A stretch of DNA of 60,267 nucleotides from Bryobacterales bacterium. GTDB taxonomy: Bacteria > Acidobacteriota > Terriglobia > Bryobacterales > Bryobacteraceae. The notes under the pieces are model-generated. The model was not told the origin of the DNA. It searched no databases and saw nothing but the letters and a program-made list of their open reading frames with translations. Shown in pieces: positions 49,305 to 58,385 of this stretch; positions within the stretch are counted from its first letter, which is position 1, and each line of letters begins with the position of its first letter. The translations under genes and the position numbers were made by a program. Location: positions 14,494-74,760 of the forward strand of contig PLFE01000036.1 in the NCBI GenBank assembly GCA_003136675.1. The letters are read 5' to 3'.

Positions 49305-50171
49305 ATGCTACCGCGCCTCATCATTCTCGCCACCCTGGCCGGCTCCACCGGTCTGTTCGCCCAACCGCGTCCCATCCTGTTTCTTTGGCCCAACGGAGCC
49401 CCGGGTGCGGCCACGAATCCGGCGCCGGAATCGGACACGACAACCGCGAAAGACAACCTGATCGCCGGCAGACCGTTGATCCGCCTCGGAAACGTTTCAA
49501 GACCCACGCTCACGCTCTACCCGCCCGTGGGCAGGAACAACGGCGCATCCGTGCTGGTTTTCCCCGGCGGCGGCTACCACATCCTGGCCATGGATCTCGA
49601 GGGAACGGAGGTGTGTGACTGGCTCAATTCCGCGGGCATTACCTGTGTGCTCGTGAAATACCGCGTGCCGGATTCGGGCCCTTACCCCAAGTCTTCCGCC
49701 GCTCTCCAGGACGCCCAGCGCGCCATGGGAATCGTCCGCTCTCACGCCGCCGAATGGCATATTGACCCGCACCGCATCGGGGTGCTCGGCTTCTCCGCCG
49801 GAGCTCATCTTGCCGCGGCGCTCAGCAATCACTTTGACCAGCGGCTCTACCCCGCGATTGATGCTGCGGACGATCTCAGTTGCCGTCCCGACTTCGCCGT
49901 GATCGTCTATCCGGGCTACCTGAACGCGAAGCCCGGCGTCCCCGTCTCTGCTCAAGCGCCTCCCACATTTCTGGTTCAGGCTGAAGACGATCCGGTGCAC
50001 GTCGAAAACGCGACGACTTATTTCCTGGCCCTAAAAGAGGCGAAGGTTCCCGCGGAGTTGCACATCTACGCCGAAGGTGGACACGGTTATGGTTTGCGGC
50101 GCACCGCACTCCCCATCACCACCTGGCCGCAGAGCGTCGAAACGTGGCTCCATACCATCCACATGGACTGA
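49305..50171 (+). CDS. Secreted alpha/beta hydrolase (acetyl xylan esterase/carboxylesterase-like)
   Basis: The 288-residue protein has a signal peptide (MLPRLIILATLAGSTGLFA) and an alpha/beta hydrolase fold of the BD-FAE/Aes type. The oxyanion motif region is SVLVFPGGGYHILAMDLEG. The nucleophile elbow G-F-S-A-G (about residue 165) reads RIGVLGFSAGAHLAAALSNHF. The acid and His come late (VQAEDDP and EGGHGYGLR). The substrate is probably an acetylated or feruloylated polysaccharide, by family similarity only. It stands alone on the plus strand and converges with the transglutaminase operon with a two-base gap. Confidence 0.85.
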   Translation: MLPRLIILATLAGSTGLFAQPRPILFLWPNGAPGAATNPAPESDTTTAKDNLIAGRPLIRLGNVSRPTLTLYPPVGRNNGASVLVFPGGGYHILAMDLEGTEVCDWLNSAGITCVLVKYRVPDSGPYPKSSAALQDAQRAMGIVRSHAAEWHIDPHRIGVLGFSAGAHLAAALSNHFDQRLYPAIDAADDLSCRPDFAVIVYPGYLNAKPGVPVSAQAPPTFLVQAEDDPVHVENATTYFLALKEAKVPAELHIYAEGGHGYGLRRTALPITTWPQSVETWLHTIHMD

Positions 50172-50173
50172 AT

Positions 50174-51082
50174 TCAGACGCTTTGGCGCTTCGATCTTTC
50201 CGGCAGACAATCCAAGGGTTTCATATCGACCCCCACCTTCAACGTGTGGTCACGGCCGCCGAGAATCAATCCCCGGAGTGGGCTCACATCGCCATAGTCC
50301 CGGCCCCACGCCAGCGTCACATGTCCGTCGGACGGCATCACGTTGTTGGTCGGATCCATATCGAGCCAGCCTGAATCCGGCGAATAGGCCGACACCCAGG
50401 CATGCGAAGCGTCCGCGCCCACTAAACGCATGCGGCCCGGAGGAGGATAGGTCCGCAAATAGCCGCTCACATAACGCGCCGCCAGATTCAACGACCGCAA
50501 ACAGGCGATCTGCAGATGTGCGAAGTCCTGGCACACGCCGCGCCGCTTGCGGAACACTTCCTCGGTCGGAGTCCTTACGTTGGTGGCTTTGGAATCGAAT
50601 TTGAAGTCCGTGTAAATGCGCGTGGTCAAGTCCCGGAGCGCTTCCGCGAACGGCCTTCCCGGCGTGAACGAAAGATGCGCATATTCCGCGAACTCCTCAT
50701 TCGCCCTGATACGCGGGGATTCAAAGCAGAACTGGTACGCGTCCAGTCCGGCGGCGCTGCGATCGTTCGGGAGCAGGTCGACCACCTCTTCCCAGGGTAA
50801 TGACTTGCCCGGCCACGGCTTGGCATTTTCCGGGATGGTCACAAAACTCCGCGCCTCCACCACCAGTTTCTTATGCGGCTCTTGAATGGTAAAGAACGTC
50901 AGCTGATTCCCGAAGTAATCCACGCGCTCGGTACGGGTGGCGGGCGGGGGCGTGATGCGCAGTTCCTGGCGCTCACAGCGATGCAGCGGCAGCGACCTTG
51001 GAGTCAGGCAAGCCACGTGGTTCCCTACCGAAACCGGATAAGTGTAGCGATAAGTGGTTCTATGAACAATCCGGTAAATCAT
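50174..51082 (-). CDS. Transglutaminase-like protein (N-terminal beta domain plus TGase core)
   Basis: The 302-residue protein has the bacterial transglutaminase N-terminal region (MIYRIVHRTTYRYTYPVSVGNHVACLTPR). The core has Cys184 (RRGVCQDFAHLQIACLRSLNLAARYVSGYL), His227 (SHAWVSAY) and Asp243 (WLDMDPTNN), so the triad is complete. No signal peptide is seen, and it should act in the cytoplasm as a protease or amide-forming enzyme. It is the third gene of a three-gene set with the ATP-grasp/alpha-E protein and the DUF2126 protein. From memory, such sets were predicted to modify proteins or peptides, but no reaction is proven. Confidence 0.9.
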   Translation of the reverse strand: MIYRIVHRTTYRYTYPVSVGNHVACLTPRSLPLHRCERQELRITPPPATRTERVDYFGNQLTFFTIQEPHKKLVVEARSFVTIPENAKPWPGKSLPWEEVVDLLPNDRSAAGLDAYQFCFESPRIRANEEFAEYAHLSFTPGRPFAEALRDLTTRIYTDFKFDSKATNVRTPTEEVFRKRRGVCQDFAHLQIACLRSLNLAARYVSGYLRTYPPPGRMRLVGADASHAWVSAYSPDSGWLDMDPTNNVMPSDGHVTLAWGRDYGDVSPLRGLILGGRDHTLKVGVDMKPLDCLPERSKRQSV

Positions 51083-51093
51083 TTAACTCATCG

Positions 51094-53583
51094 CTAACCG
51101 ATCGTGATGGAGAAAGTACGGGCATGGCTGAAGTACTGATTCGAGAGATTGTTCGACCAGAAGGGAAGCAGATTCTCCAAAGCCTTCAACGAATCCTGAA
51201 GCCGCAATAACTCGCCCGGCAGATGCTCCCTCGCGGCTTCACCCGGCAGCGGATAGTCCAGGTGCCGGAGATCAAAACTTTGCAATAACTCCAATGCCTG
51301 ACGCATGGCCTGTAAATCATCGGGGATATGCCGCGGCAATTTTTGATACAAGTCAACCAGATGACTGATCTGAAATGCCAGCGAGCGCGGATTGGTGCCA
51401 TCCGCCATCAACACGTCCAGCATCGCGACAGGCTGCAAAGTCGTATAGTATCGCGAGCGGTAGGTCATCGAGCTATCCGCCACTTCCAGCAGATATTCGA
51501 GCAGAGGCCAATCGCCATCGGCCAGCGGCGTGGTAATCTCGCGCAGTTGCCGGGCGGATTGCGTGGCGCGTTCCAGGCGCCGCCCCAGGCTCATGAATAA
51601 CCAGCCCGGCCCGCGCGTCACGTTCTCGCGCTCCATGCCGGAGAACGCCGAGAGCAGTTCCAGGCACCCGTTCAGCACGGCGGAATACTCCACAAACAGC
51701 ATGTAGTCTTCGATTTGCATCGAATCGGAAATGGCGCCAATGAGGCGCGTCATATCGACGGAGAGGCGCTCGCGCGCCACGCCTCCCACTCGCTGGACCT
51801 CCGCGAGAGTGGAAGCCAGGCTGTCCGGACGCTTTGCATCGGTCATTAGCGAGATCACTTCCTCTTCCAATTCCCGCGCGGTGGCCCGTCGCTTCTTGGG
51901 CAGAGTGCTGCGTTGCGTATCGAGACAACTATGCAAGCGCAGCAGGCAGCTCAATTCGGCTTCGCTCGCGCGACGGACACGCGTGATCAGCGTCCGCAGC
52001 AGACGAGCTTTGTTTTCTGAGCGTTCCACATAACGGCCCAGCCAGAACAGGTTGTCGGCCACGCGGCTCGGCAGATCCACCGAAGCGCGCCTGAGTTCCA
52101 CGGGCTGGTCCCGCGGCGGCAGCATGCTGAAGGTGTCCACGGGGCCGTCCCACAGAATCCACGCGTCTTTGCTGTGGCCGCCCCTTTGCATCGAGACGAT
52201 CGCGCTCTCCGAACCGGCCACGCGGACAAGCCCGCCGGGCATGGCGACCCAGCCGCTGCCCGTATTCAGAACATAAGTGCGCAGCACCATGCTGCGGGAG
52301 AATAAGTTGCCCCCATCCCAAACGGGGGCGGCCGACAAAGCCACTTGCTCCTGCGCGACGTAGTCGTAGGGGCGCGACTTGAGCCGCTCGCGAAACTCCT
52401 GCTTCTCGGTCTTCGCCAGATCGGCCCCGAAAACCGGCTCCATCGCGCGCGAGGGAAAAGCCGGCTTTACCACAATGGATTCCAGATGTTCCAGCACCCA
52501 TTCGAGCGCGTAATCCTGCCCACACCACCACGTAGCCACGGACGGCAGCTTCAACGGCTCGCCCAGCAGATGCCTCGATAAGCCGGAAAGAAACGGCATC
52601 ATCGCGGCAGTTTCGATCACCCCGCTGCCCAACGCATTCGCCACCTTCACATTTCCGGCGGCAATGGCGTCCACCAGACCGGGAACGCCCAGGTACGATT
52701 CCGCGCGCAACTCCAGAGGGTCGCAAAAACTGTCGTCCACGCGCCGGAAGATCACATCGACTCGCTGCAAGCCCTCGACTGTCTTCAGGTAGACCTGTCT
52801 GTCGCGTACCGTCAGGTCTGCGCCTTCCACCAGTGTGAAGCCCAGATAGCGCGCGAGATACGAATGCTCGAAGTAGGTTTCATTGTAAGGACCGGGCGTC
52901 AGCAGAACAATGCGCGGATGGTCGCGGTGCGCCAGATTCACAAGAGCATCGCGCTGCGCACGAAAGAAGGGGGCTAAGCGCCTGACGTTCGAGGTGCGGA
53001 ACAGATCCGGAAGCACGTCGGCCACAATGGTACGGTTTTCGAGCGCGTACCCTGCGCCCGACGGTGCCTGCGTGCGGTCCGCCAGCACCCACCACTTCCC
53101 ATCCGCCGAGCGCGCCAAATCGATCGCCAGAAGATGCAGATAGGTTTGTTTGGGAACAGTCAAGCCAGCCAGCGGTCTCAGGAACGCGGGATTCGCATAG
53201 AGAAGCTCAGCGGGCAGCCGGCCGCTTGAGACCAGCTTCTGCGGCCCGTAAAGATCTTCGAGAACCAGGTTCAGCAACTCCGCCCTCTGCACGATTCCCG
53301 CTTCAATAAAGCGCCATTCTTCCGCGCCGATCAGCAGCGGGACCAGATCGATTCGCCAAGGGCGGTTCGCCCCTAGTGGATCGCCATAGATGTTGTACGT
53401 GACGCCGTTCTCGCGAATCCGCCGTTCAGCGCGTCCCCACCGTTTCTCGAGTTCGGCCGACCCGATGCCCCGCAGCCCCTGCATGAAAGGCGCCCAGTGG
53501 GCTCGCGGCGTGACGCCGTCCGCGGACAGCTCATCATATACGGTGGGATCGCGAAGCGGAATCTGCATCAGGTCCGAAATCAT
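51094..53583 (-). CDS. Fusion of circularly permuted ATP-grasp domain and alpha-E domain
   Basis: The 829-residue protein has an N-terminal ~480-residue CP_ATPgrasp region (MQIPLRDPTVYDELSADGVTPRAHWAPF, then FRAQRDALVNLAHRDHPRIVLLTPGPYNETYFEHSYLARYLGFTLVEGADLTVRDRQVYLKT). A ~320-residue alpha-E domain (LPSRVADNLFWLGRYVERSENKARLLRTLITRVRR to the end) follows; it is usually encoded as a separate protein. ATP-grasp enzymes ligate carboxylates to amines using ATP. The alpha-E domain is helical and of unknown role. The ATG overlaps the DUF2126 gene stop (ATGA), and 11 bases separate it from the transglutaminase gene. Confidence 0.9.
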   Translation of the reverse strand: MISDLMQIPLRDPTVYDELSADGVTPRAHWAPFMQGLRGIGSAELEKRWGRAERRIRENGVTYNIYGDPLGANRPWRIDLVPLLIGAEEWRFIEAGIVQRAELLNLVLEDLYGPQKLVSSGRLPAELLYANPAFLRPLAGLTVPKQTYLHLLAIDLARSADGKWWVLADRTQAPSGAGYALENRTIVADVLPDLFRTSNVRRLAPFFRAQRDALVNLAHRDHPRIVLLTPGPYNETYFEHSYLARYLGFTLVEGADLTVRDRQVYLKTVEGLQRVDVIFRRVDDSFCDPLELRAESYLGVPGLVDAIAAGNVKVANALGSGVIETAAMMPFLSGLSRHLLGEPLKLPSVATWWCGQDYALEWVLEHLESIVVKPAFPSRAMEPVFGADLAKTEKQEFRERLKSRPYDYVAQEQVALSAAPVWDGGNLFSRSMVLRTYVLNTGSGWVAMPGGLVRVAGSESAIVSMQRGGHSKDAWILWDGPVDTFSMLPPRDQPVELRRASVDLPSRVADNLFWLGRYVERSENKARLLRTLITRVRRASEAELSCLLRLHSCLDTQRSTLPKKRRATARELEEEVISLMTDAKRPDSLASTLAEVQRVGGVARERLSVDMTRLIGAISDSMQIEDYMLFVEYSAVLNGCLELLSAFSGMERENVTRGPGWLFMSLGRRLERATQSARQLREITTPLADGDWPLLEYLLEVADSSMTYRSRYYTTLQPVAMLDVLMADGTNPRSLAFQISHLVDLYQKLPRHIPDDLQAMRQALELLQSFDLRHLDYPLPGEAAREHLPGELLRLQDSLKALENLLPFWSNNLSNQYFSHARTFSITIG

Positions 53584-56500
53584 GGGGCGACGGCAGGCCA
53601 GCGCAAATCGAGAGTCATGGGCGAGTTGGGATTGCTGTCTTCCACGGCGGGAACACCAGCGGCGGGCGTGGTGGCGTAGTTTTGGAAGCGTTCGGCGCGG
53701 CGGTTCCCGGCTTCCGCGGCGTCGGCGGGTCTGGCCGCGTAGAGCTTCCCGGAAGGGTGCAAGACATGATACGTGCAGCCCCCCACAGGGCGGTCATTCC
53801 AAAGGTCGTAAATGTGGAAGGCCAGCGGGCTCTGAATGGGAATCGAGGGATGCAGGCATGACGGCGGACGCCTCGCGCGAAAGCGAACACCCGCCACGGC
53901 TTCTCCGGGCGCACCCGTCGCACGAAGCGGCACCCGCCGTCCGTTGCAAGCCACCACATAGCGCGAGTCCGTGAGCCCCGTCAACTTTATTTGAATGCGC
54001 TCCAGCGAGGAATCCACGCTGCGCACAATTCCTCCTGCGCTGGCTTCCTCGCCCAGAACGTGCCAGGGTTCGAGCGCCTTGCGAAGCTCCAGTTCCAAAC
54101 CATCCCCGGAAATCGAGCCGATTTTGGGGAACCGGAAATCGAAATGGGCGTCGAACCAGTCGTCGTTCAACTCATAGCCGGCGCGCTGAACGAATCGAAC
54201 CACGTCCTGGAAGTCTTGCTCCACATAGTGCGGCAGCATGAAGCGGTCATGCAGTCCGGTGCCCCAGCGGATCAGCCGCGCCTCATAGGGCTGCTTCCAG
54301 AAGACGGCTACCAGCGCGCGAATCAGCAGCAATTCCACCAGGATTGTTTTGACGTCGGGCGCCATTTCAAATGCGCGCAGTTCCAGCAAGCCGAGACGCG
54401 ATCCCGAGCCTTCCGGGGGATACAACTTATCGATGCAGAACTCGGCGCGATGCGTATTGCCGGTAAGATCGACCAGCAGGTTCCGAAATAGCCGGTCGAC
54501 CAGCCAGGGCGGACATTCGCCGGTGGGCATCTGGCTGAACGCGATCTCGAGTTCATAAAGCGAATCCATGCGGGCTTCATCGATGCGCGGATACTGGCTG
54601 GTGGGTCCGATGAACGTGCCCGAGAACAGGTAGGAAAGCGCCGGGTGATTCTGCCAGAAGGTGACCATACTGCGGAGCAGATCGGGTCGGCGAAGCAGCG
54701 GGCTATCCGCGGCCGTCGGGCCGCCAATGACGATGTGGTTGCCGCCGCCTGTGGCCGCGTGCGACCCATCGTAATTGAACTTCTCGGCCGTCAACCGGTT
54801 TCGTTGCGCTTCCTCAAAAACCAGGTGATGCAGCTTGCTCAGTTCGTCCCAGTTGTTGGCGGGCGGCAGGTTCACTTCGATCACACCAGGGTCTGGAGTG
54901 AGACTGAACGATCGCATGCGCGGGTCGGACGGAGGAGGATATCCTTCCACCCAAACCGGCTTTTGCAAATACGCGCACGTGTCCTCCACCGCGGCCAGCA
55001 GGTCCAGATAATCGGGCAGCTTGGCGATGTAGGGCAGAAATACATGCAGTCTTCCTTCGCGCGCCTCGACGCATAACGCGGGGCGGATGCTGTCTTTGGC
55101 GGATTCGCCGACGACGGGCGCGGCAGGCAACGGGTCGTCGGCGGGAGTGAACGTAAACAGTTCCATGCGCCGCTGGCGCTCTGCGGGAAGCTTTTCCCAG
55201 GGTTGTTCATGGGCCGATAACGGGTCGTCTTCGAAATCGTATTCAATATCGTCCGGCGCCACCCAGGGCAGAGCATCGAAAGGCAGCCGGTAGCCGATCG
55301 GCGAATCTCCCTCAATCACCAAAAGCCGGTCCGGCCGCAGAAACCAGGGCTGGCTCGACCAGTAGGTCTCGCCCTCAAACTGCCGCCGGCGGATGGGCAG
55401 AACGTAGCCACTCGGGTTAGTTAGCCCGCGCTCAAAAACGCGCGCCAGCTCTTCGCGTGCGCGGGCGTCGGCCAATTTCGAATCGACTGCATCCACGTTC
55501 ACAGGTAAGCGGCGCTCTTTCCATAGGTAATAGAAAGCGTCTTCATACGCCGGCATGATGTTCCGCGAACTCACTTCGAGACGCCGTGCCAGAGCTTCAA
55601 TGAACTGGAGCGCATCGGGTGTGGAGAATCCATAGTTCTGGTCGGCCTCGGCGATGAGACCGGCGTTCTCCCAGACCGGAACGCCATCCGCGCGCCAGTA
55701 GCAGTTCATGGCCCAGCGCGGCAGCGGTTCACCTGGATACCACTTGCCTTGTCCGAAGTGCAGCAGCGCACCAGGAGCGATTTGGTCGCGGAGCCGGCGG
55801 ATCATGGCCACTGCTCGATTGCGTTTCAACGGCCCCAGCGCGTCGCCATTCCACTGGGGGCTATCCGGCTCGTCGATTCCAACGAACGTGGGCTCGCCGC
55901 CCATGGTCAGCCTCACATCCTGAGCAATCAGATCCGCGTCGATTTGGTGCGCCACCCGATCGACCTTGGTCCAATCGGCCAAAGGGAGTGATGCGTGGCG
56001 CATGCGAGTCAATCGCCGCACGGACATCGCGTAGGAAAATTCCACGCGTGAGGGCTCCACGGTGCCCGTGATGGCGGAAGCGTTCGGCGGATCGGGTGTG
56101 CAAGCCAGGGGAATGTGGCCCTCAGCAGTGAACAATCCAGAAGTGGGATCGAGCCCGATCCACCCCGCGCCTGGCAGAAAGACTTCCGCCCAGGCGTGTA
56201 GATCGGCTGAGTCCTGGGTTGCGTCGTGGGTCGGGCTGTCATCCTCGTGGAGCTGAATCAGATAGCCGGAGGCGAAGCGGGAAGCCAGTCCCAGGTGTCG
56301 CAGAACCTGGACCAGAAACCAGGCCGAATCCCGACAGGAACCCGTGCGCGTGGCGAGCGTCTGTTCGCAGTCCTGGATACCGGGGTCGAGCCGCGCTGTA
56401 TAGCCGATGGCATTCTTTACCTGGCTGTTCAACTCCACCAGGAAGCTGGTCGTCCCGCGTTTTTCACGCTCGATGCTGTCGAGAAAATCTTCGAGCAGTG

Positions 56501-56888
56501 GACCGGCTTCCTTCGCTTTTAGATACGGCTCCAGATCTTTGGTGAGCTCCGCCGGGTAGGAGAAAGGGAAGTTCTCGGCCTCCGGTTCCAGGAAAAAGTC
56601 GAAGGGGTTGACGGGAGAGAGGTCGGCGATCAGATCCACTTCCACCACAAGCTCATCCGTCTTATCCGGGAAGACAAAGCGCGCCAGGTGGTTGTTATAG
56701 ATGTCCTGCTGCCAGTTGAGGAAGTGGTGCGCCGGCGACACCTTCAGGGCATAACTCAGGATGGGCGTTTTGCAATGCGGTGCCGGCCGTAGCCGCACCA
56801 CTTGGGGGCCAAGTGTGATCGGTCTTTCGTATTTGTACAGCGTGCGGTGGTTCAGTGCGACCTGTATACCCAACTTCCATAGTGTCAC
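53580..56888 (-). CDS. Transglutaminase-like domain fused to DUF2126 putative amidoligase
   Basis: The 1102-residue protein has a transglutaminase-like N-terminal part (VALNHRTLYKYERPITLGPQVVRLRP, then C185 in TRTGSCRDSAW, H231 in DLHAWAEVFLPGAGW and D247 in IGLDPTSG), so the triad is intact. The long DUF2126 part follows with QDVRLTMGGEPTFVGIDEPDSPQWNGDALG and, later, GGNHIVIGGPTAADSPLLRRPDLLRSMVTFWQNHPALSYLFSGTFIGPTSQYPRIDEAR. That part resembles the glutamate-cysteine-ligase/amidoligase fold. The start is a GTG at 56888 with no clear ribosome site, and a TTG 15 bases later is possible. The gene couples to the ATP-grasp gene by ATGA. Confidence 0.9.
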   Translation of the reverse strand: MTLWKLGIQVALNHRTLYKYERPITLGPQVVRLRPAPHCKTPILSYALKVSPAHHFLNWQQDIYNNHLARFVFPDKTDELVVEVDLIADLSPVNPFDFFLEPEAENFPFSYPAELTKDLEPYLKAKEAGPLLEDFLDSIEREKRGTTSFLVELNSQVKNAIGYTARLDPGIQDCEQTLATRTGSCRDSAWFLVQVLRHLGLASRFASGYLIQLHEDDSPTHDATQDSADLHAWAEVFLPGAGWIGLDPTSGLFTAEGHIPLACTPDPPNASAITGTVEPSRVEFSYAMSVRRLTRMRHASLPLADWTKVDRVAHQIDADLIAQDVRLTMGGEPTFVGIDEPDSPQWNGDALGPLKRNRAVAMIRRLRDQIAPGALLHFGQGKWYPGEPLPRWAMNCYWRADGVPVWENAGLIAEADQNYGFSTPDALQFIEALARRLEVSSRNIMPAYEDAFYYLWKERRLPVNVDAVDSKLADARAREELARVFERGLTNPSGYVLPIRRRQFEGETYWSSQPWFLRPDRLLVIEGDSPIGYRLPFDALPWVAPDDIEYDFEDDPLSAHEQPWEKLPAERQRRMELFTFTPADDPLPAAPVVGESAKDSIRPALCVEAREGRLHVFLPYIAKLPDYLDLLAAVEDTCAYLQKPVWVEGYPPPSDPRMRSFSLTPDPGVIEVNLPPANNWDELSKLHHLVFEEAQRNRLTAEKFNYDGSHAATGGGNHIVIGGPTAADSPLLRRPDLLRSMVTFWQNHPALSYLFSGTFIGPTSQYPRIDEARMDSLYELEIAFSQMPTGECPPWLVDRLFRNLLVDLTGNTHRAEFCIDKLYPPEGSGSRLGLLELRAFEMAPDVKTILVELLLIRALVAVFWKQPYEARLIRWGTGLHDRFMLPHYVEQDFQDVVRFVQRAGYELNDDWFDAHFDFRFPKIGSISGDGLELELRKALEPWHVLGEEASAGGIVRSVDSSLERIQIKLTGLTDSRYVVACNGRRVPLRATGAPGEAVAGVRFRARRPPSCLHPSIPIQSPLAFHIYDLWNDRPVGGCTYHVLHPSGKLYAARPADAAEAGNRRAERFQNYATTPAAGVPAVEDSNPNSPMTLDLRWPAVAP

Positions 56889-56900
56889 AGCGCGATGCTG

Positions 56901-58289
56901 CTATACGCTCTGAGGGATCACGAAAGGGGGGCGGTATCCTCGCTGTTCCTCGCGGAGCAGCCGGTTCGCCTCGTCATCCCCGACCACTTCCTGCGTCTCC
57001 GGATTGCAGGTCAAGGTGCGACCCAGCCGGTAAGAGGCGTTGGCCAGATGCATCATCGCGCAGGAAATGTGGCCTTCTTCGATGGGAGCATGCAGATCGA
57101 CCTGCTTACGGCTCTTCACGCACGCAATGAAATTGCGGAAGTGAGCGAGTTCTGCACCGCCGTTCTGAACTGGCTTTTGGGGTTCTTGATCGGGTCCGGC
57201 CCACACGCGGTACGTCGCCGCGTCTTCGTCACCTGTGGAAAGATAGCCATTGGAACCGTAGAAGATGTTCCCAACGGAGTTGTGCGTCCCGGCGGACGGG
57301 CCGAGCTTGGGTCCAGACGGCGACCTCTTCTCTTCCGGAGTGCCGAGCGCCGGCGTTCCGATCTCGGCTTCGTGATTCGTGATCCAGTGGCGGACCTCAA
57401 ACGTGATCATGCGACGCTTTCCGTCAGCCGTGACAAACTCGAATGAACAGTTCAGGTCATTCGGAGTTTGCTGGTCGTCATCGAACATGAAGTGGCCGCC
57501 CATGGCGCTGACTTTGTTCGGAAAGCCCAGGCCCATGCCCCACCGCGCGACGTCGATCTGATGCGTTCCCTGGTTCCCCAGATCACCGTTCCCGTAGTCC
57601 CAAAACCAGTGCCAGTTGTAGTGAAAGCGGTTCTTCGTGAAGTCGTGAGCCGGCGCGGGTCCGGTCCACAGGTCGTAGTCCACTCCAGCGGGAACCGGCG
57701 AAACGGGCGTCCTGCCGATGGTGTCGCGCCATTTGTAGCAGAGGCCTCGCGCCATGTAGGTTTCGCCGATGATGCCGTCTTTCATTTTGGCGACCGCTTC
57801 CCGCACCGCTGGCGCCGACCGGGTCTGCGTGCCATGTTGCACGATGCGGCTGTAGCGCGCAGCGGCCTTCACCAGTTGTTGCCCTTCCCAGAGATTGTGC
57901 GAGCAGGGCTTCTCGACATAAACGTCCTTGCCCGCCTGACACGCCCAGATGGCCATGAGGGAGTGCCAGTGATTGGGGGTGGCGATAGAGACCGCGTCGA
58001 TGGATTTGTCTTCCAGCAGCTTGCGGATATCAACGTATGTGCTTGGCTTCGGCTGACCCATCTTCTGCATCTGCGCGACGCGGTGCGACAGAATACTTTC
58101 GTCGATGTCGCAGAGAGCGGCGACCTCTACGTCTTTGATCTGCGCGTAGTTATGAAGGTGGTCTCCGCCGCGGCCGCGGAGACCGCAGATGGCGACGCGA
58201 ACCCGATCGTTCGGAGAGGCCATGACATCCGCACCGGCCAGGGCAATGACGCCCGTGGCGCCGGCTTCCAGGAAACTACGACGATTCAT
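56901..58289 (-). CDS. Tat-exported Gfo/Idh/MocA family oxidoreductase
   Basis: The 462-residue protein begins with a Tat signal (MNRRSFLEAGATGVIALAGADVMA). It continues with an NAD-binding Rossmann domain (RVAICGLRGRGGDHLHNY, then VAALCDIDESILS) and the motif VEKPCSHNLWEGQQLV, in which the E-K-P Lys is the usual catalytic residue. The C-terminal domain has the typical GNQGTHQIDVARWGMGLGFPNKVSAMGG. Such proteins act on sugars or inositols, and the substrate is unknown. AGAGGTAGACAA supports the ATG at 58289; a longer frame runs into the upstream terminator and is rejected. It is 12 bases upstream of the DUF2126 gene and could share its transcript. Confidence 0.9.
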   Translation of the reverse strand: MNRRSFLEAGATGVIALAGADVMASPNDRVRVAICGLRGRGGDHLHNYAQIKDVEVAALCDIDESILSHRVAQMQKMGQPKPSTYVDIRKLLEDKSIDAVSIATPNHWHSLMAIWACQAGKDVYVEKPCSHNLWEGQQLVKAAARYSRIVQHGTQTRSAPAVREAVAKMKDGIIGETYMARGLCYKWRDTIGRTPVSPVPAGVDYDLWTGPAPAHDFTKNRFHYNWHWFWDYGNGDLGNQGTHQIDVARWGMGLGFPNKVSAMGGHFMFDDDQQTPNDLNCSFEFVTADGKRRMITFEVRHWITNHEAEIGTPALGTPEEKRSPSGPKLGPSAGTHNSVGNIFYGSNGYLSTGDEDAATYRVWAGPDQEPQKPVQNGGAELAHFRNFIACVKSRKQVDLHAPIEEGHISCAMMHLANASYRLGRTLTCNPETQEVVGDDEANRLLREEQRGYRPPFVIPQSV

Positions 58290-58328
58290 TTGTCTACCTC
58301 TACCATGCCGGGCTCTGAGAAAAAGAAA

Positions 58329-58368
58329 AGGGCGGAATTCCTGGCGCATGCGCCGGGAATCCCGCCCT
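58329..58368 (-). terminator. Rho-independent terminator of the sedolisin gene
   Basis: A long hairpin is formed by AGGGCGG... (58329 onwards) and its complement ending CCGCCCT at 58368. The arms are about 18-19 bp with two weak positions. On the minus strand it is followed by TTTTCTTTTTCTC, the pattern of an intrinsic terminator. It lies 18 bases after the sedolisin stop. Confidence 0.9.
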
Positions 58369-58385
58369 CAGGTAACGTCGAAGAA

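Noticed and set aside
55208..55220. GCCGATAA on the plus strand inside the DUF2126 gene
   Set aside because: There is no TAAA at the right distance, no plus-strand gene downstream, and it is far from flagellar genes.
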